Of a DNA stretch of 64,000 bases, positions 9,304 through 19,000 are shown in pieces. Both the position numbers and the translations under genes were made by a program. The notes beneath the pieces are model-generated. The model worked only from the letters and a program-made list of their open reading frames with translations, did no database searches and was not told the DNA's origin. The number at the start of each line of letters is the position of its first letter. The first letter of the stretch is position 1. The DNA is taken from contig NZ_JAUSZJ010000002.1 in NCBI RefSeq assembly GCF_030817475.1, positions 124,001-188,000 on the forward strand, written 5' to 3'. Source of the stretch: Streptomyces sp. V2I9 (GTDB taxonomy: Bacteria > Actinomycetota > Actinomycetes > Streptomycetales > Streptomycetaceae).

Positions 9304-10275
9304 ATGTCCGCAGCCGGAGTGAAGAGGTCGGTCGGGGCACTGTTCGGTGCGCTGCTGCTGGCCATGACCGCAGGATGCACGGGCGGGGACGGCTCGCCCT
9401 CGCCCCACGACAGCACGTCCTTCGGGGGACGGGCCGGGCGGGTGCTCGCCGTGAAGATCGACAACGTGGCCCCCGCGCGCCCGCACACCGGACTGGAGAA
9501 GGCCGACGTCGTGTACGTCGAGCAGGTGGAGGCCGGGCTGAGCCGGATCCTCGCCGTCTACTCCTCCGAGGTGCCGCCGGTGATCGGCCCGGTGCGCAGC
9601 GCGCGGGAGACCGATCTGGAACTGCTGCGGCAGTTCGGCCGGCCGGTGCTGGCCTTCTCGGGCGCTCAGGGCAGGCTGCTGCCGGTCATCGACCGCGCGC
9701 CGCTGGACGCCGTGCCGCCCTCGAAGGCGCCGGGGGCCTACTTCCGGGGTCCGGGGCGGCCCGCGCCGCACAATCTCTACCTGCGGCCGGGGAGGATTCC
9801 GTTCGAGGCGTCCGGGGCGGACGCCGTCGAGGCGCTGGGGCTGAAGACGGGTGCGACGCCCTCCGGCGGGGAGCCGGAGGACAGCCGCACGGTGCGCTAT
9901 CCGTCCGCGTCCGTGACGTTCAGCTGGTCGGCGGGGCGCGAGCGGTGGCTGGTCTCGCTGGACGGGGCGCCGGCCCGGACGAGCGAGGGCGGCCGGCTCG
10001 GGGCCGGCACGGTGGTCGTCCAGGAGGTGACCGTACGGCCGTCCGAGTTCCGCGACCGGTCCGGCAACGTCAGCCCGTTCACCGAGACGGTGGGGGCGGG
10101 CAGCGCGGTCGTCCTGCGGGACGGCCGGGCCCACGACGTGCGGTGGTCGCGCCCCTCGGCGGACGCGGACACCGTATACACCGCCTCCGACGGGCGGCGC
10201 ATCGAACTCGCCGAGGGCCCGCTGTGGATCCTGTACGCGCCCCGCGGGGGCTCCGGTTCCGCGACGGCCCCCTGA
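9304..10275 (+). CDS. DUF3048 domain lipoprotein (YerB-like)
   Basis: A 323-residue exported lipoprotein. A signal peptide ends in the lipobox-like LLLAMTAGC, with the lipidated Cys near residue 24. The rest matches the DUF3048/YerB pattern: AVKIDNVAPARPHTGLEKAD, VVYVEQVEAGLSRILAVY, GPVRSARETDLELL, then the C-terminal half with VTVRPSEFRDRSGN. The family is extracytoplasmic and of unknown biochemical role. GGAAGGG precedes the ATG. A hairpin follows the stop. Confidence 0.88.
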   Translation: MSAAGVKRSVGALFGALLLAMTAGCTGGDGSPSPHDSTSFGGRAGRVLAVKIDNVAPARPHTGLEKADVVYVEQVEAGLSRILAVYSSEVPPVIGPVRSARETDLELLRQFGRPVLAFSGAQGRLLPVIDRAPLDAVPPSKAPGAYFRGPGRPAPHNLYLRPGRIPFEASGADAVEALGLKTGATPSGGEPEDSRTVRYPSASVTFSWSAGRERWLVSLDGAPARTSEGGRLGAGTVVVQEVTVRPSEFRDRSGNVSPFTETVGAGSAVVLRDGRAHDVRWSRPSADADTVYTASDGRRIELAEGPLWILYAPRGGSGSATAP

Positions 10276-10301
10276 GGCAGGGTGCGGGACGGGGCGTCCG
10301 C

Positions 10302-10333
10302 CCGGTGGCGGGGGCCGTGGGCCCCGCCACCGG
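10302..10333. terminator. Terminator between DUF3048 gene and enolase pseudogene
   Basis: Perfect 12-base arms (CCGGTGGCGGGG and its complement) flank an 8-base loop. It lies between two convergent genes and could serve both. Confidence 0.65.
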
Positions 10334-10411
10334 TGGACATGACGGTCCACCGGGCCGGGCCGGGCCCGTGGACACGGGGCACCGGGGGTGCGGGCCGCCC
10401 CCGGCCGGCGG

Positions 10412-11713
<1,302 letters not shown>

Positions 11714-11787
11714 GGAAGGCCCTTCCGTAGTCACATGTCGCGGCACTCTTGCGACAGCGCCGGCGCGAACCGCGACACCAGGACTCT

Positions 11788-11800
11788 ACAGCAATGCTGT
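11788..11800. promoter_or_regulatory. Candidate MarR operator
   Basis: ACAGCAATGCTGT is an inverted repeat with 6-base arms around one base, midway between the divergent enolase and MarR genes. MarR proteins often bind such sites next to their own gene. This is positional inference only. Confidence 0.4.
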
Positions 11801-11900
11801 TCAGATGTGCTGCGCAGTCCTGCTGTGCAGTTTCGCCGGTGGTCTCCCACGCACCCGTCACCTGCGCGGACTCCTCGCGGCGCACGGGTTAGAGTTCCCT

Positions 11901-12323
11901 ATGCCCACCCCGGAGCCCGCCGCCGTCGCCGCCGATCTGCGGATCGCCATGGGCAAACTCGCACGGCGCGTGAAGCAGGAGGACCGGATCCCGCACGGCC
12001 AGGTCGCCGTGCTGGGCGTCCTCGATCGAAACGGGGCCATGACCACCAGCGACCTCGCGGCGGACCAGCGCGTGCGTCCCCAGTCGATGGCCCGCGCGGT
12101 CGGGCTCCTGATGGACCAGGGCCTCGTCGTCCGCCGGGCGCACCCCACGGACGGCCGCAAGTCCCTGGTGGACCTCTCCGAGGTGGGGCGGGCCGCTCTG
12201 GAAGCGGAGCGCGACCGCCGGGCCGACTGGCTGGCCCGCGCGATCGACCTCGAACTCAGCACGGAGGAGCAGGAACTGCTCGCGCGCACTGCCGTACTGA
12301 TGGAACGGCTCGCCGCGTACTGA
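11901..12323 (+). CDS. MarR-family transcriptional regulator
   Basis: A 140-residue winged-helix regulator. The recognition region MTTSDLAADQRVRPQSMARAV is followed by the wing sequence VVRRAHPTDGRKSLVDLSEVG, with the DGR motif of MarR proteins. Flanking helices would form the dimer interface. The ATG at 11901 fits the N-terminus of relatives. It diverges from the enolase pseudogene and may control it or itself through the palindrome at 11788; the ligand is unknown. Confidence 0.88.
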   Translation: MPTPEPAAVAADLRIAMGKLARRVKQEDRIPHGQVAVLGVLDRNGAMTTSDLAADQRVRPQSMARAVGLLMDQGLVVRRAHPTDGRKSLVDLSEVGRAALEAERDRRADWLARAIDLELSTEEQELLARTAVLMERLAAY

Positions 12324-12412
12324 GGCGCCACGGGCCGGCCGGTCCGGCGGGGGAACCGGAGCCCGCGGAAAATCGCGTTGTCGGGGGCGTACGGGTGTGT
12401 GAAGGTCGCCCG

Positions 12413-12940
12413 ATGAACTCTCCGCGACATGTCCTCCTGCGCCGCCAGTTCGACCTGACCTGGTCGCTGTTCGACTACCACCTCGACCGGCTCGACGCCG
12501 AGGACTTCCTGTGGCAGCCGGGGCCGTTGTGCTGGACGGTGCACCGGCAGGCCGACGGGCGGTGGCTGCCGGACTGGGCGGAGACGGAGCCCGAACCGAT
12601 TCCCGTACCGACGATCGGCTGGCTCACCTGGCACATCGGCTGGTGGTGGGGGACGGCGGTCGCCCACGCCTCGGGCCGGAAGCCGCGGGAGCGGGAGGAC
12701 GTCGCGTGGCCGGGCGACGCGGAGAGCGCCATCGGGTGGCTGCGCGCCCTGAAGGACGAGTGGCTGGAGGTCCTGGACGGTCTCGGCGAGGCGGACCTCG
12801 ACGCGACCGCGCCGTTCCCCTGGGGACACGGCGCGGACCGCACCGTCGCCGACATGGCCGCCTGGGTCAACGCCGAACTGATGAAGAACGTGGCGGAGAT
12901 CGGCCAGCTCCGCCTGTTGCGCGCGGCGTCCTCCGCCTGA
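12413..12940 (+). CDS. DinB-like four-helix-bundle protein
   Basis: A 175-residue protein resembling the DinB/YfiT superfamily, a four-helix bundle that usually binds a divalent metal through three histidines. Visible elements are RRQFDLTWSLFDYHLDRL, a central IGWLTWHIGWWWG with a possible ligand His, and WLRALKDEWLEVL. The fold is used by thiol transferases and stress proteins, and the substrate here cannot be told. There is no strong ribosome binding site before the ATG. A hairpin follows the stop by 10 bases. Confidence 0.75.
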   Translation: MNSPRHVLLRRQFDLTWSLFDYHLDRLDAEDFLWQPGPLCWTVHRQADGRWLPDWAETEPEPIPVPTIGWLTWHIGWWWGTAVAHASGRKPREREDVAWPGDAESAIGWLRALKDEWLEVLDGLGEADLDATAPFPWGHGADRTVADMAAWVNAELMKNVAEIGQLRLLRAASSA

Positions 12941-12949
12941 CCGGGAGCC

Positions 12950-12973
12950 GTGCGGGCGGCCGCCCGCCCGCAC
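12950..12973. terminator. Terminator after the DinB-like gene
   Basis: A hairpin with 10-base arms (GTGCGGGCGG and its complement) and a 4-base loop, immediately downstream of the stop. Confidence 0.6.
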
Positions 12974-13082
12974 ATCCGTAGCGCTCTTCGAGGGGGTTCG
13001 GGCGGCCTTGTGCCCCGACCGGCCGCAGCACCCTCGGCCCGCGTCCTGCCGGGATCCCGCGCCTGACCAACCGTCAGCACTC

Positions 13083-13101
13083 ATGGGTTAGGCTCCCCTT
13101 A
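13083..13101. promoter_or_regulatory. Iron box upstream of cchJ
   Basis: ATGGGTTAGGCTCCCCTTA matches about 14 of 19 positions of the iron-box consensus, including the core GTTAGGCT. It lies 44 bases before the cchJ start. Confidence 0.65.
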
Positions 13102-13144
13102 CACGGCGGGAGATGCTCCTCCCCCCTCCCCCAAGGAGACGCCC

Positions 13145-14248
13145 ATGCGTCCGGTGATCGAGCGGACCGACGGTGAGAGCCCCTTCACCGCGTTCGCGCT
13201 TCCCGGCCGACCCGGTACCGACGCGTTCTGGGCGGCGGTACGCACGCCCGTGTCGCTGCCGGTGGACGGCGGCTGGCGCACCCTCTTCCTGTGGCGTGGC
13301 CCCGAGGCCGTGCTCGACTTCGAGAGCTGGTCGCCGCCCGTGCCACTGCGGCGTCTGCCGAACACGGACTGCTGGTACGCCGAGGTCCCGATGCCCGAAC
13401 GGCTGCGGGTGACGTACCGCTTCCTCGTGGGGGACACGGCCCACGCCGATCCGTTCAACCCGGTCGGCGCCGGGGCCGACCGGTCCATCGCCGCGACGCC
13501 GGACGCCCCGCCCCAGCCGCACTGGCCCGCGCTGGGCCCCGACGACGTGCCGCCCCTCCCCCGCACCCGGATCCGCTGGAACAGCGCCCGGCTCGGCGGG
13601 CGGCGTACCGTGCGCGTCCACCCGGCGGGGGGCGGCGGCCCGGTGGTTCTGCTGCTCGACGGGGACGACTGGCTGTACCTGCATCCGGCCATGACCGCCT
13701 TCGACGCGGCCGTCGCCGCCGGGGATCTGCCGCCGGTCACCCTGGTGTTCCTGCCGGCCAAGGACCGGGAGGCCGAGTTCGCGTGCCGTCCCGAGCTGTG
13801 GGAGGCCGTCCGGGACGAACTGCTGCCGCTGGTGCGCGAGTCGGGGGTGTCGGCGGACCTGGACCGGCTGGTGGTCGCGGGGCAGAGCCTGGGCGGTCTG
13901 AGCGCACTGTACGCGGCGCTGGAGTTTCCCGAGCTGGTGTCCGCGGTGGCCTGCCAGTCGGGGTCCTTCTGGTGGACGCCGGGGGCCGGGGACCGGCCGG
14001 AGCCGCTGAACGGGCCGGCCGGCGGCGTCATCGCGGAGCGGCTGCGCCGGGGCGTCGACCTGTCGGGGCTGCGGTGCGCGTTCGACGTGGGCGAGCACGA
14101 GGCAGCGATGCTGCCGCACTGCGAGGTGACCGAGGCGCTCACCGAGCGGTCCGGCGCCGCGGTGCGGGTGTCGCGTTCGGCGTCGGACCACGACCGGGCG
14201 GGCTGGCGGCACGCCCTTCTCAGGGACGTCGCCTGGGCGCTCGGCTGA
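13145..14248 (+). CDS. cchJ: Siderophore esterase / release hydrolase of the Fes/IroE type
   Basis: A 367-residue alpha/beta hydrolase of the enterochelin-esterase family. The N-terminal 150 residues form the Ig-like cap typical of Fes. The hydrolase part has VVLLLDGDDWLY, the nucleophile elbow VVAGQSLGGLSA, the ensuing FDVGEHE and a late histidine in SASDHDRAGWRHALL, giving a Ser-Asp/Glu-His set. In the coelichelin locus such a protein is proposed to release the finished peptide from the thioesterase-less NRPS, or to hydrolyse the siderophore for iron release. AAGGAG precedes the ATG and an iron box lies upstream. It is convergent with cchI. Confidence 0.85.
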   Translation: MRPVIERTDGESPFTAFALPGRPGTDAFWAAVRTPVSLPVDGGWRTLFLWRGPEAVLDFESWSPPVPLRRLPNTDCWYAEVPMPERLRVTYRFLVGDTAHADPFNPVGAGADRSIAATPDAPPQPHWPALGPDDVPPLPRTRIRWNSARLGGRRTVRVHPAGGGGPVVLLLDGDDWLYLHPAMTAFDAAVAAGDLPPVTLVFLPAKDREAEFACRPELWEAVRDELLPLVRESGVSADLDRLVVAGQSLGGLSALYAALEFPELVSAVACQSGSFWWTPGAGDRPEPLNGPAGGVIAERLRRGVDLSGLRCAFDVGEHEAAMLPHCEVTEALTERSGAAVRVSRSASDHDRAGWRHALLRDVAWALG

Positions 14249-14251
14249 GGA

Positions 14252-14269
14252 GCCGCCCGGATGGGCGGC
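14252..14269. terminator. Weak hairpin between convergent cchJ and cchI
   Basis: Seven-base arms (GCCGCCC and GGGCGGC) around GGAT in the 63-base gap between the two stops. Confidence 0.35.
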
Positions 14270-14311
14270 CTCCGGAACGCCCCGTGGACGCACCGGTGAC
14301 CGCCCGGCGGC

Positions 14312-16012
14312 TCATCTCGCCACGGCCCGGCAGTACGCCTCGTCGCCGGCGAGGAGGTTGCGGTGGGTGTCCTCGGCGGTGACGACACCTCCGTCCAGCA
14401 CGAGCACCCGGTCGGCCGCGTCCAGCAGCGCCGGACTGCTGGTGATCACCAGCGTCGTCCGGCCCCGGCGCAGTTTTGCGATGTTGCGGGCGATGAGCTG
14501 CTCCGTGACCGCGTCGACGGCCGTCGTCGGGTCGTGCAGGACGAGCATCTCGGTGTCGGCGGCCAACGCACGGGCCAGTGAGAGGCGTTGCCGCTGCCCG
14601 CCGGAGAGGTTCGCGCCCCGGTCGCGGACCGGGTGGTCGAGCCCCTCGCGGTGGAGGGCGACGACATCGGTGAGCATGGACGCCTCGACGGCCGCGTCGA
14701 CCGGCCGGCCGCTGCCCGAGGGGTCGATGTTCGTCCGGAGGGTGCCGGCGAAGATCTCCCCGTCGTACGGGTTCACCAGCAGGTGCTCGCGGACCGCCTC
14801 GACCGACAGGTCCCCGATCTCCCGGCCGCCGACGCGCACCACTCCCCCGTACGTCCGGGGAGCGGTGTTCACCGCGAGGACCGAGGCCAACTCGGCGGCG
14901 GTGCGCGGCTGGTAGGCGGCGATCGCCACGAACTCGCCGGCCTCCACCGTGAACGTGACCCCCCGGAGGGTTCCATGGTGTACGCCGTCGACCTCCAAGG
15001 ACCCGCCCGGCTCGGGCCGCTCCGTCCCGGTGGCCGTCGCGGAGGGCGCGTCCAGGACCAGCGCCATACGCTCGGCCGAGGCGCGGGCGATCATGACGTA
15101 CTTGGGCATCTCGGAGAACATCTTGAGCGGTTCCATGATGAACTGCGCGAGGCCCACGGCCATGACCAGCTCCCCGATGGTGATCCGGCCCTCGAAGGCC
15201 AGCCACCCGGCCGTGAGGGAGACGGCCGCGGCGAGGACCGCGTTCAGCGCCTGCGCGGTGCCGGCGTAGGCGCCGTTCACCCGGGCGACCGTGATCGCCT
15301 GGCGTCTTGCGTCCGTGCTGACCCCGCGGTAGGAGCCGAAGGCGGCGTGGTTGCCGCCGAAGCCGTGCAGCGGGCGCAGCCCGATGATGAGGTCGGCCAC
15401 CTTGGCGCCCGCCCGCGCCACCCTGGCCTGCTGCTCCTGCGTGCCGGCTCCGATCCTCTTGGACATCACCGCGAGGACCGACAGGATCGCGACGGTCCCC
15501 ACGATCACCAGCAGGCCGAGCCTCAGGTCGGCGAGACCCAGGGCGACCGCCGCGACCACGACCGCGACCAGGGAGCTGACCAGCAGCGGCACCACCTCGA
15601 TGATGTCGGCGGTCTGGTCGGCGTCCTCGGTGGCAATGGTCAGGATCTCACCGGACTTGAGGTCCACGTCCCCGGCCGCAGGCTGGAGCCCGCAGGCGGC
15701 GACCCGTACCCGCCAGCGGTGGGCCTCGGTCGTGTTGGCCTTCTGCAGGACGCGCATGCCGAACCGCCACGACAGGGAGACCGTCGTGATGATCACGGCC
15801 AGCGCGCCGATGGAGGCGCCGAGCGAGCCGGGGCTGCGGTCCCGCATCGTGTGCTCGACGATGAGGCCGAGCGCGATGGGGAACGCGGTCTCGGCCGCCT
15901 GGTACAGGCCCATGAGGACGGTTCCCGCGGCCATGGCGCCGATGTTGCGGCGCAGCGCCGTCCGCAGGATGGCGGCGCCGGGGCGGGGCCGCCGGGTTTC
16001 GGGGTTCTTCAT
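14312..16012 (-). CDS. cchI: ABC exporter half-transporter with degenerate ATP site
   Basis: A 566-residue fusion of a six-helix membrane domain (residues 1-320) and a nucleotide-binding domain, in the lipid/siderophore exporter class. The ABC signature [15 protein letters not shown] is normal. However, the place of the Walker A motif reads VAIAAYQPRTAAELAS, without the GxxGxGKS/T lysine, and Walker B reads LVLHDPTTAVD instead of LDEATSALD. It probably cannot hydrolyse ATP alone and may pair with CchG, which has an intact Walker A. The start at 16012 lies 5 bases after the cchH stop; an ATG at 16030 would overlap cchH. Role inferred: coelichelin export. Confidence 0.87.
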   Translation of the reverse strand: MKNPETRRPRPGAAILRTALRRNIGAMAAGTVLMGLYQAAETAFPIALGLIVEHTMRDRSPGSLGASIGALAVIITTVSLSWRFGMRVLQKANTTEAHRWRVRVAACGLQPAAGDVDLKSGEILTIATEDADQTADIIEVVPLLVSSLVAVVVAAVALGLADLRLGLLVIVGTVAILSVLAVMSKRIGAGTQEQQARVARAGAKVADLIIGLRPLHGFGGNHAAFGSYRGVSTDARRQAITVARVNGAYAGTAQALNAVLAAAVSLTAGWLAFEGRITIGELVMAVGLAQFIMEPLKMFSEMPKYVMIARASAERMALVLDAPSATATGTERPEPGGSLEVDGVHHGTLRGVTFTVEAGEFVAIAAYQPRTAAELASVLAVNTAPRTYGGVVRVGGREIGDLSVEAVREHLLVNPYDGEIFAGTLRTNIDPSGSGRPVDAAVEASMLTDVVALHREGLDHPVRDRGANLSGGQRQRLSLARALAADTEMLVLHDPTTAVDAVTEQLIARNIAKLRRGRTTLVITSSPALLDAADRVLVLDGGVVTAEDTHRNLLAGDEAYCRAVAR

Positions 16013-16016
16013 CGGT

Positions 16017-19000
16017 TCAGGAGTTCTCATCGAGGTGGCGGGCCAGCGCTTCCGGGGTTCGCAGGGTGAGCAGGTCGCGGACGGTGACGACAGGACCGTA
16101 CTCGCGGCGGAGCAGTCCGGTCAGCCGCACCGCCAGCATGGAGTGGCCGCCGAGGGAGGCGAAGTCGCTGACCGCGCTGACCTCGTCGTCGTCCAGGTCC
16201 AGGGCCTCCGCGAAGAACTCGCAGACCACCCTCTCGGTCTCGGTCTCCGGGCCGCGCTCGCCCGCCGTGGTCAGCGCGCCGAGCGGTCGGGCCTCGGGCA
16301 GCGCCCTGGTGTCGGCCTTCCCGTTGACGGTGAGCGGGATGCCGTCGATCCGGGCGTAGTGCGTGGGCCGCATGAAGTCCGGCAGCCCGGCGCCGGCCTC
16401 CTCCGCGACGCGGGCGAGGTCCGCGGAGTCCGCGAGGACGAGATAGGCGGCCAGCCGGTACGCGCCGTCGACCCCCGGATCGGGCTGGGCGACGGCGGCG
16501 GCGTGCCGGACCGCCGGGTGGGCGGCGAACACGGCCTCGACCTCGCCGAGTTCGACCCGGTGGCCGCGGATCTTGACCTGCTGGTCGGTGCGGCCGAGGT
16601 AGGCGATGTTCCCGTCGGGCCTGCGGACCACCAGGTCCCCGGTGCGGTACATGCGCTCGCCGGGCGCGCCGAAGGGGCAGGCGACGAAGCGGTGGGCGGT
16701 CTGGGCGCTGAGGCCGAGGTAACCGCGCGCGATGCCGACGCCGGCCACGTACAGCTCGCCGGGCACGCCGTCGGGCAGCGGGCGCAGCCAGGGGTCGAGG
16801 ACGTACACCTCGGTGTTGTCGATGGCCACGCCGACGACCGGGTCCTGGCATTCGAAGGTGCCGACGCCGAGGGTGTTGATGGTGTATTCGGTGGGCCCGT
16901 ACAGGTTGTAGCCGACGGTGCCCTCGGTCTCCGCGAGCCGCTGCCACAGCGCCGGGGTGACGGCTTCGCCGCCCAGCAGGACGAGGGCGGGGCGTCGTCG
17001 GGGGTCCTCCAGCAGCCCTTCGGCCACCAACTGCTGGGCGTAGGTGGGCGTCACGTTGATGACGTCGATGCGGTGACGGACGCAGTACTCGACGAGCCGG
17101 GGCGCGTCGCGGCGCAGTTCCTCGTCGCAGATGTGGACTTCATGGCCGTCGGCGAGCCACAGCAGCTCCTCCCACGACATGTCGAACGCGAACGACACGG
17201 TGTGGGCGATCCGGAAGGTCCGGTGGCCGTGCTCGGCGAGCACGGGCTCGAAGATGCGACGCTGATGGTTGATCAGCATGTTGGTGAGGCCGGCGTATTC
17301 GGTCACCACGCCCTTGGGCTTCCCGGTCGAACCGGAGGTGTAGATGGTGTACGCGGGGTGGCGCAGCCGGTCCGGGTCGCCGGGCGCGAACGTGGCGTAC
17401 GGTTCCGCCTCCGGCAACGGGCGGTCCAGTTCGATGAGTTCGCCGCTCAGCCGGGGCGCGACCGCGCTCACGGTGAGGATCACCTCGGGCCGGGCGTCCT
17501 CGACGATCGCGGCGATCCGCTCGTCGGGGTGGTCCAGCTCCAGCGGCACGTAGGCGGCTCCGACGCGCAGGACCGCGAACAGGGCGGCGATCCAGTCGGG
17601 GGAGCGCGGGATCGCCAGGCCCACCGTGGCCCCGGGGCCGATGCCACGGGCGGCGAGGACGCCGGCCACGGCCCGGCTGCGGCTCTGGAGTGCGGCGAAG
17701 GTCAGGGTGGCGCCGTCCGCGACGAGGGCGGTGCGGTCGGGGTGCCGGTCGGCGGCGAGGTCGAACCGGTCGACCACGGTGTCGGTGCCGACCTCGGTGC
17801 GTACGGCGGGTACGGGGGGCGGTGCCAGACCGGGCAGGGCGCCCACCGGGCCGGTGGCGGTCGCCAGGTCCTCCAGGACACGCAGGTAGTCGTCCAGCAG
17901 GCGGCGGGCGTGGACGGCGTCGCCGTGGCGGTGCTCCAGCTTGACGGTGAGCCGGTCGCCGGGGGTGACGACCCAGGTGTACGGGTAGTGCGTGGAGTCG
18001 TCCGCCTGGACGGAGGTGATGCCGTGGCGGGCGTTCATCTCGGCGAAGGCGTCCGGGTCCAGGAAGTTCTGGAGGACGAACAGGTTGTCGAAGAGGGTGT
18101 CGTGTCCGCCGGCCCGCTGGATCTCGCCGAGCCCGAGGTGCTCGTGTTCCATGGCAGCCACCCGTGCCGCCTGGACGGACGACAGGTAGGCGTCGACGGA
18201 GTCGCCGGGCCGGGCGCGGGTCCACATCGGGACCGTGTTGAGCAGGACGCCGACGATGTCGCCGTGCCCGTCGCCCTCCCGGCCGGAGACGGTGACGCCG
18301 AAGACGGCGTCACCGCGTCCCGTGCGGGCTCCGAGGAGGAGGCCGAAGGCGCCGGTCAGCACCGAGTTCAGCGTGACGCCGTGGGTCCGGGCCGTGGCGC
18401 GCAGGAGTTCCGACAGCTCGGTGGAGAGCGTGTGCGTGAGCGGCCGCGGCAGCTCCTCGCCGAGGGCGGGGGCCGGCCCGGCGAGCAGCGTCGGACCCTC
18501 CAGTCCGGCCAGGTGCTCCGCCCAGAAGCGCTCGGAGGCCGCCGCGTCCTCGGCGGCGAGCGTGCGGGCGTACTCCTCGAAGCCGGGGACGGCCGGTGTC
18601 GCGTCCCACGGTCGGCCGGCCACGACGGCCTCGTAGGCGTCGAAGAGGTCGCGCAGCAGGATCTCGCGGGACCAGCCGTCCCAGAGCAGCAGGTGGTAGC
18701 TGAGCAGCAGCCCGTCGCCGCCTTCGGGGCCCCGCACCACGGTCAGCCGGACCAGGGGCGGCTCTCCCGGATCGAAGCCGCGCTCGCGGTCCTCGGTGCG
18801 CAGGGTCTCCGCCTCGGCGCGGGTCGTCACGTGGACGGTGCGGACGGCGACGCGCCGGCCCGCCGCGAGGAGCTGGACCGGGTTGCCCTCGTCGTCGGTG
18901 GTGAAGCCCGCGCCGACGACGGGGTGGCGGGAGATCACCCGCGCCATGGCCTCGGACAGCGCGTCGGCGTTCAGGGTCCGGTCGAAGGTGAAATAGCTCT

